The translations under genes and the position numbers were made by a program. Below are positions 59,097-64,000 of a stretch of DNA of 64,000 nucleotides, piece by piece (within the stretch, counting starts at the first letter, position 1; every line of letters begins with the position of its first letter). Origin of the DNA: Euonymus europaeus (Eukaryota; Streptophyta; Magnoliopsida; Celastrales; Celastraceae); the NCBI GenBank assembly GCA_963580455.1, contig OY756957.1:23900501-23964500 (forward strand). The letters are read 5' to 3'. The notes under the pieces were generated by a model. The model was not told the DNA's origin and made no database searches. It saw only the letters and a program-made list of their open reading frames with translations.

Positions 59097-59788
59097 TTTG
59101 TTCTCACGGCTAATCCTCCATAATATACTCTCCACACCAAAATTTTAACCTTCGAAGGCACCCTACGAGCCCACAGCTTATTCCACCATTTCGCCTTCTC
59201 AACTACATAGGAAGACCCAATATCTTTACTCCACTAAAAAGCAGCCATATACCCATATGTTATTGTATATATCCCAGATTTATCAAAACTATAAATGAGC
59301 CTATCTAGGACTGACTCAACACACAAAGGAATGGCAAAGATCGCTGGTCAGTGCACACACCAAAATTTTTGCTTAATGAGGCTTAAGTTTCTTAGGCATA
59401 AAAAGAGATATTGGACAAGCATATTTTCGTTAAAGGCCATAGTAATAGGTTTAAATGAAAAAGGCTTTGGTAGCCATGGTTCTTGAAGACTCTAATTATA
59501 GCACCATCCCCTACTCGCCATCGAACTCCCAATTCTAACAACTCTCGTCCCTATAAAATACCTTTCCAAAGCCACAAACCACCATTTTTATTAGGAGCTG
59601 GCAAAAACAAAGAGTGTGGAAAGTATTTACCTTTTAATATAAGAGCCGCCAACGAGATTGGGGAATGCATAATCCGCCACGTTTGTTTTGCTAATAAAGA
59701 TTGATCAAAAAGACCAAAGTCTTGAAAACCCAAGCCACCAAACGATTTTGGCAAACATAAAATCTCCCATCGTACATAAGGGATTTTC

Positions 59789-60047
59789 TGTTAGAGCATC
59801 CCACATTGGGGGATTAGCCCATGTGAAGTGCCTTATAATTGGATATCCTTCCCCCCCTCTATTGGGCCTTTTAGAGAGGTGTGCTGAACCTCTTTACATG
59901 ATATCAGAGCGGGGGAGTGAAGTTCGTAAGCTCACGCATGTGCGGGGAGTGTTAGAGCATCCCACATCGAGGATTTAGCCACCATGTGAAGTGCCTCATA
60001 ATTGGATATCATTCTCCCCTTTATTGGGTGTGCTGGGCCTCTTTACA
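59789..60047 (+). mobile_element. TRIM (miniature LTR retrotransposon), 259 bp
   Basis: Left LTR 59789-59898 (110 bp) and right LTR 59950-60047 (98 bp) both begin TGTTAGAGCATCCCACAT and end CTCTTTACA. Directly after the left LTR, tgatatcagagc differs by one base from the initiator Met-tRNA primer site TGGTATCAGAGC. Before the right LTR, gtgcggggag is the polypurine tract. The internal region is only 51 bp with no coding capacity. Flanks are TTTTC and TTTTTC; the exact duplication is ambiguous by one T. Confidence 0.9.
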
Positions 60048-60560
60048 TTTTTCTTTTGTCATCCATTGTTCCCCACCAAAAAGACACCATCAAAGAATGA
60101 ATTTGCTGAGATAACACATCTGGCAACCAAAAGATACTGCTAGTATAAACAGGTATAGGTTGTAGTACTGCCTTAAGCAAAATTTCCTGTCTACTTGCAG
60201 AAACAGCTCGCGTTGCCAACCCCTCAACCTCCTACGAATCTTGTCCAAGATATGATCAAAAGTCTTACGCTTGTTTCTTTCAATCGCCGAAGGCAATCCC
60301 AAGATACCTATCATGAGCTTGAGAAGAATGGAGATCCAATGTATGCAAAATAGAGTTTATACAAGTCTTAGAAGTCATAGGACTGAAAGTGATCAGAGAT
60401 TTTTTCAAATTGATTTTTTGTCCCGATGCATCCTAGTAGCATTCAAGATTACATTAGAGAGCCTCAGTATCACTTACCGTGGCACATGAAAAATATTAAA
60501 CTATCATCAACAAAGAACGAATGACTAATATGAGGACTCTCTCTAGAACGTCGAAATCTC

Positions 60561-62985
60561 TGTTATGTTTTGATTAATACCAAACCTTAGCAACAAAAGA
60601 AAGTCTATATAGAAATCTTTGAAATTCTTTACTGCCAGAATAGTTTTTTATCTTCCAGGTGTTCTTACACAGAACAAGACACAATCTCTATAAGAGAACA
60701 AAATATAAGATTTTCTGAAATTTTCTAGGACATATAATCCTAGCCACAAAGGGCTCTATCACAACAAAATCCACAAGCATATTTGAAGAAAAAATTGTCC
60801 CACCACCTAAGTTGAGAGTTTATAGGGCAAGAGGTGGAGTCACAGTAAATTGGGTCTCCAATTTCCACTATTCTTCTATTAACCTAATTGATCTCCCATG
60901 CGATGTCCATTATGGGTTCAAGATTATCGCATCATTCTATGGTTGGGAAACTAGTTAAAGTTGGAGAAAAGTGAGGAAGGATCTAGCTGTGAGTTGGAGA
61001 ACTATTCTGAGTTGTATGATAAAGTTTTTTTTTCATTGTCCAGTACACAAGAATTGATACAAAGTGTAAACTTCTGTCATGCGATTGTGGACTAGAAGAA
61101 CTGGATGATAATGTCGTACATGAGAAATGTTATAGCCACAAGATACAACATAGTCGTGTTGCTAATATCAAAAAGAACAATGTATCTCCGTCTTTCCACA
61201 TAGAGAAAAGGTGCCTGAAGATTACAATGAGAAACTCTTGGTGTTTGATTACATCAATAGGTCTCACTTTGTCAAGATGGAGCTGCTTCTAGATTGTCTA
61301 GTCTTTTTGGTATTTAAAATGTGGGTCAAATATCACTATGAACCTGCAAAAGGATGACTTGAACAGTTTGCTGCAAGGATTGAAGTCTTTTAGAAGCTTA
61401 TATCCTCTTAACAATTGTAATATTGCGGCTGTGGATGTCATTAACTAACTCATTATTTGATTACTGCTAAACTACTGCCAAACTGAAATATGGCTGAATC
61501 ATGTCTTATGTGTAAAAGTTCAACATATGCTCTATAGGTTAGAGAAGTCTACATGCTCTTTTTTGTCATATTGGGGTGCGGTTGAGTTATTCTTTGAAAA
61601 AAAATAGCTAAATGGGTTGTAGTTAGTTTTGGACTATTATTATTAAAGGGTAGTGATAAACAATCCATATTTTAGAAACTCATATCTAAACAATAAGTGT
61701 TAAACATAATGAATTTGTGTATCAGGTTTTTATGTTGTAACCTAAACAATAAGTGTTTAACCCTAAGAGGAACAAATTCGCTAAACTATAACGGACTCGT
61801 GCATTAGATTTTTATACTGTAACCTAAACAATAAATGTTAAACCTGAAGGAGAATATATTCGATAAACCCTAATGAGTTAATGATTAATTACAATAAAAC
61901 CAAATAAATGTTCAGCATATTGATTAAGACAATAGAATAATTAAATATGGGCTATCATGAGTTTTCAAAATATGAGCTACATATCATTTTTCATTATTAG
62001 ATGAGTTTTTTTTTTTTAAAAATTAAAATGTAGGCTGCAACCCACACAACAAATATTAACCAAGTGGGCGGGGCCAGGCTTGACTTAACTTATCGGAAAG
62101 TAGGAGAAGAAAAAGTAAAAAAAAAATGTGTTTTTATGATTGGTAAGATTGATATAAATTTACCATGTTACCCTTCATATAAATTTATGTAGGTCCCACC
62201 TATTATGTATTTATATATATAAATTTTTTTGAGGGTTACACTTGTAATTTCACTTTGGGACCCATATAAATGCCTTGCATCAATAGCTTTCCCCCTAAAA
62301 AAGGTAAAAAGAAAAACCGTGGGCCCTATGTCATTTTTCTTCTAAAAATGTCTCTATAATTTTAGTTATCCTAACCAAACACCCTCCATTTTTAGATTCC
62401 ATCAATTTTACCCCAAACTTTCATTTCCCCCTATTTAGTATTTTCCTTCCTAAACAAACATAGTTTAAGAGTTTGGTTGGATTTGGATATTGAAAAGTTA
62501 GGTAGGGAGGGTTAAGTAGAATAATCATTGTATACCTTACTTGATTTTAAGTGAAAAGTGATTAAGAGGATAGTGTAGGAAATAAATCATTCTCTACTAT
62601 ACTCTCATTAAGTGATAATTTTAACCTCTTGATTTGGGGGATTAAGAGGGTAGAGTAGGAGATAAGTCATTTTAAATGTTTTAATTCTTTAATCTATCTT
62701 ACTCTACTTCCTATCTAAACAAAGTAAATAATTTATACTTTAATTAACTCTTATCTAATCCAATCAATATATAATTTCATTTAATTACTCTATCCTACTC
62801 TACCTAATTCTCCCTTATACTATTTGACTCTTTTTTTTAATCTATTTATGCCAACAAGCACCTAAAGTTAATGAGGTCAATCCAAGCCCAACCCATGGCA
62901 ATAATTAAGTCATCCATGCCTTTTGCGTGTAAATGAATAGAAACACGAGGGGTTTTGGGTAATTTGAAAAATCAGCATTTCTTTG
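60561..62985. other. Intergenic DNA, no gene recognised
   Basis: Short open stretches only. A weak segment at about 61195-61290 reads PEDYNEKLLVFDYINRSHFV but joins nothing recognisable. MITE-like AT-rich DNA with tactctac/ctaccta phrases occupies about 62450-62850, without clear termini. Confidence 0.4.
61686..61870. repeat. Three diverged tandem units (ctaaacaataa...)
   Basis: Copies start at about 61686, 61742 and 61824. They share ctaaacaataagtgttaaac, and the first two end in a tttttat...tgtaac phrase. Unit lengths differ through internal indels. Confidence 0.8.
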
Positions 62986-63067
62986 TCCGGAGGCGGAGAC
63001 GAGCAACCAAAATCAATTCCATTTCTTTGAAGAAAACCGGAAGAGGAAAAAAAGCTCCTTCTTCAGG

Positions 63068-63188
63068 TGAGCTTCTACAAAATGACTCATCGTACTTATC
63101 CAAGTAAACAATTAAATATAAATTGGGACTCACCCCCAAACCAAACAACTTGACTGTAGCTAGCTTTCTCTCTAATTCCCTCTACAGT
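63068..63188 (+). other. Probable 5'-leader intron of the kinase gene
   Basis: A candidate donor (cttcttcag|gtgagct) and acceptor (ttccctctacag|ttaatgc) bound a 121-bp AT-rich stretch between a purine-rich leader and the ATG at 63258. Leader introns are common in plant housekeeping genes. Not proven. Confidence 0.4.
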
Positions 63189-63257
63189 TAATGCAAAGCA
63201 TTGCGACTTAGGGTTTGTGCTCTCGCTCTCTCTTCGATTCAAGCAAGCGAGACTGTT

Positions 63258-63297
63258 ATGGCTTTTCCGGCGAAGAAACTCATCAACGATCCCAATG
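63258..63297 (+). CDS. First coding exon of a probable dihydroxyacetone kinase
   Basis: Encodes MAFPAKKLINDPN plus the first base of the next codon, then a gttgtc donor. Plant dihydroxyacetone (Dak-type, ATP-dependent) kinases begin M-x(n)-KKLINDPNDVVTEFI, so the split G|AC of the Asp codon fits phase 1. They phosphorylate dihydroxyacetone in the cytosol. The remaining exons must lie beyond 64000, because no matching continuation is seen in 63298-64000. The identification rests on 13 residues, so it is moderate only. Confidence 0.55.
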
Positions 63298-64000
63298 GTT
63301 GTCATTTCACATTTACTCTCTCTGCTTCTTTCGATTACTGTTTTCTTGAGTTTTGTTGTCTGTTTCTGTGGTTTGCGGGGCTGTTTTGTGAGCTTCCTTG
63401 CTAGTATTGTTAATTAACTTGTTGTTTTTTGTTATGGTTGGGAAAATGCTTTTAAAAGTTGATTTTCTCGCCTTTTGAAAACGATTGTAACAAATTTCAT
63501 CATCTGACTTTACTTGTACCTTGAATACTCGTGGCGATGCTTCAATAGCGTAGCGCGTATCTGATATGAGTAAATGTGATTTTCATAACATGTATGAATA
63601 TGATCCAATGGATTTTTCATCAGGACACAGTCAAGTTGGTGTGCCAACTCAGGGCAAGGTTTCCTGTGATACTTAGTGGCTTTGTAAGATCCGCAATCGA
63701 GTAGGCTGACTGCAGATAGGAAAAGCAATTTACTATGTCGATAAGATGGACATTTGTTCTTTGTATTGTTCGTTTTATTGTGTGTTATTTATTTTTCATT
63801 GTCATAGTTTGGTACCTTGGAATCAGCGGGATTTATGGCACGACGAGTTTAGACTTCTCTTTTACAAAGGTCCTGGTTCTTTTGTACTTTGTTTGGTTTT
63901 CAAGAGGGAGAAGGGAATAAAAAAGTAATTTTCAATTCAGCTCCCTTTGATGTTTATTTTCGTTTCTAAATTAGCTTTTTTAAAATTTTAATTTTTTTTT
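63298..64000 (+). other. Intron 1 of the probable kinase gene
   Basis: AT-rich with T runs; short open stretches at 63735-63928 have no recognisable domain. No second exon is visible. Confidence 0.45.

Larger units (their letters stand above)
55850..60560 (-). mobile_element. L1-type LINE split by a solo LTR and a TRIM
   Basis: Minus strand, 5' to 3'. 60530-60100 holds RT parts: ISHSFFVDDSLIFF with the catalytic FVDD box; ILGLPSAIERNKRKTFDHIL, then DKIRRRLRGWQRELF. The TRIM (59789-60047) interrupts it. 59780-59100 continues the RT thumb and zinc-binding region (PKSFGGLGFQDF, RVPSKVKILVWRVYYGGLA). The solo LTR (56543-59096) interrupts again. 56537-55850 completes the zinc-binding and RNase H domains (LLSRNANKDPLCGF, CLFYCEHLASVW, RFKLNVDAAVCVGFEG). 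The frame reads straight through both insertion points once the inserts and one target copy are removed. Several older stops remain. The 5' region is missing. Confidence 0.85.

Noticed and set aside
61195..61400. A possible exon with PEDYNEKLLVFDY
   Set aside because: Short, followed by stops, with no neighbouring exons to support a gene.
1..64000. CRISPR arrays, bacterial operons, tRNA or rRNA genes
   Set aside because: No regularly spaced repeats, no ribosome-binding-site-led gene strings, and no complete cloverleaf or rRNA segments were seen; the B-box-like sites belong to SINEs.

Overview
The window is nuclear DNA from a flowering plant, almost certainly a eudicot. It is AT-rich, its genes carry introns with GT/AG borders, and it is packed with plant-type retrotransposons, hAT elements, MITEs, SINEs, pieces of chloroplast DNA and a relic of an endogenous pararetrovirus. 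I see no operons, CRISPR arrays, tRNA genes or rRNA genes. I did not find a convincing new biological system; the main interest is a well-resolved record of nested insertions and gene decay.

Layout. 1-2.2 kb: the last exons of a KANADI-like transcription factor gene (+). 3-14.8 kb: a repeat-rich stretch with a SINE, a TAA-flanked MITE, a decayed Ty3/gypsy element split by a 950-bp solo LTR, the 3' end of a LINE (-), and a plant-mobile-domain relic (-). 14.8-15.7 kb: a deletion derivative of a hAT transposon. 16.7-20.6 kb: a tail-to-tail pair, a DUF1677 gene (+) and a six-exon annexin gene (-, 316 aa). 21.7-25.5 kb: a 2.06-kb solo LTR with perfect target duplication, a rearranged EF1B-beta pseudogene and a LINE fragment. 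26.5-31.7 kb: a seven-exon alpha/beta hydrolase of the monoacylglycerol-lipase type (+, 414 aa). 32.7-33.1 kb: a pararetrovirus relic. 33.1-46.9 kb: a young Athila-type Ty3/gypsy element with two LTRs of about 1.47 kb. A 3.5-kb hAT transposon with a perfect 8-bp target duplication is nested inside it.

47.2-52.8 kb holds two head-to-head genes that are both broken: an N-alpha-acetyltransferase 40 (NAA40) copy (-) with several frameshifts, and a TAF1C-like copy (+) with one frameshift and one nonsense codon. This suggests a duplicated segment undergoing gene loss. 53-55.8 kb is a mosaic of organelle DNA: chloroplast ndhF sequence inside a 131-bp inverted repeat, and chloroplast rpoB. 55.9-60.6 kb is one LINE (-) split by a 2.55-kb solo LTR and a 259-bp TRIM element. 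The window closes with the first exon of a probable dihydroxyacetone kinase gene (+).

The intact genes (annexin, alpha/beta hydrolase, DUF1677, the edges of the KANADI-like and kinase genes) are ordinary single-copy plant genes with no evident functional link. The rest is mobile or decaying DNA.
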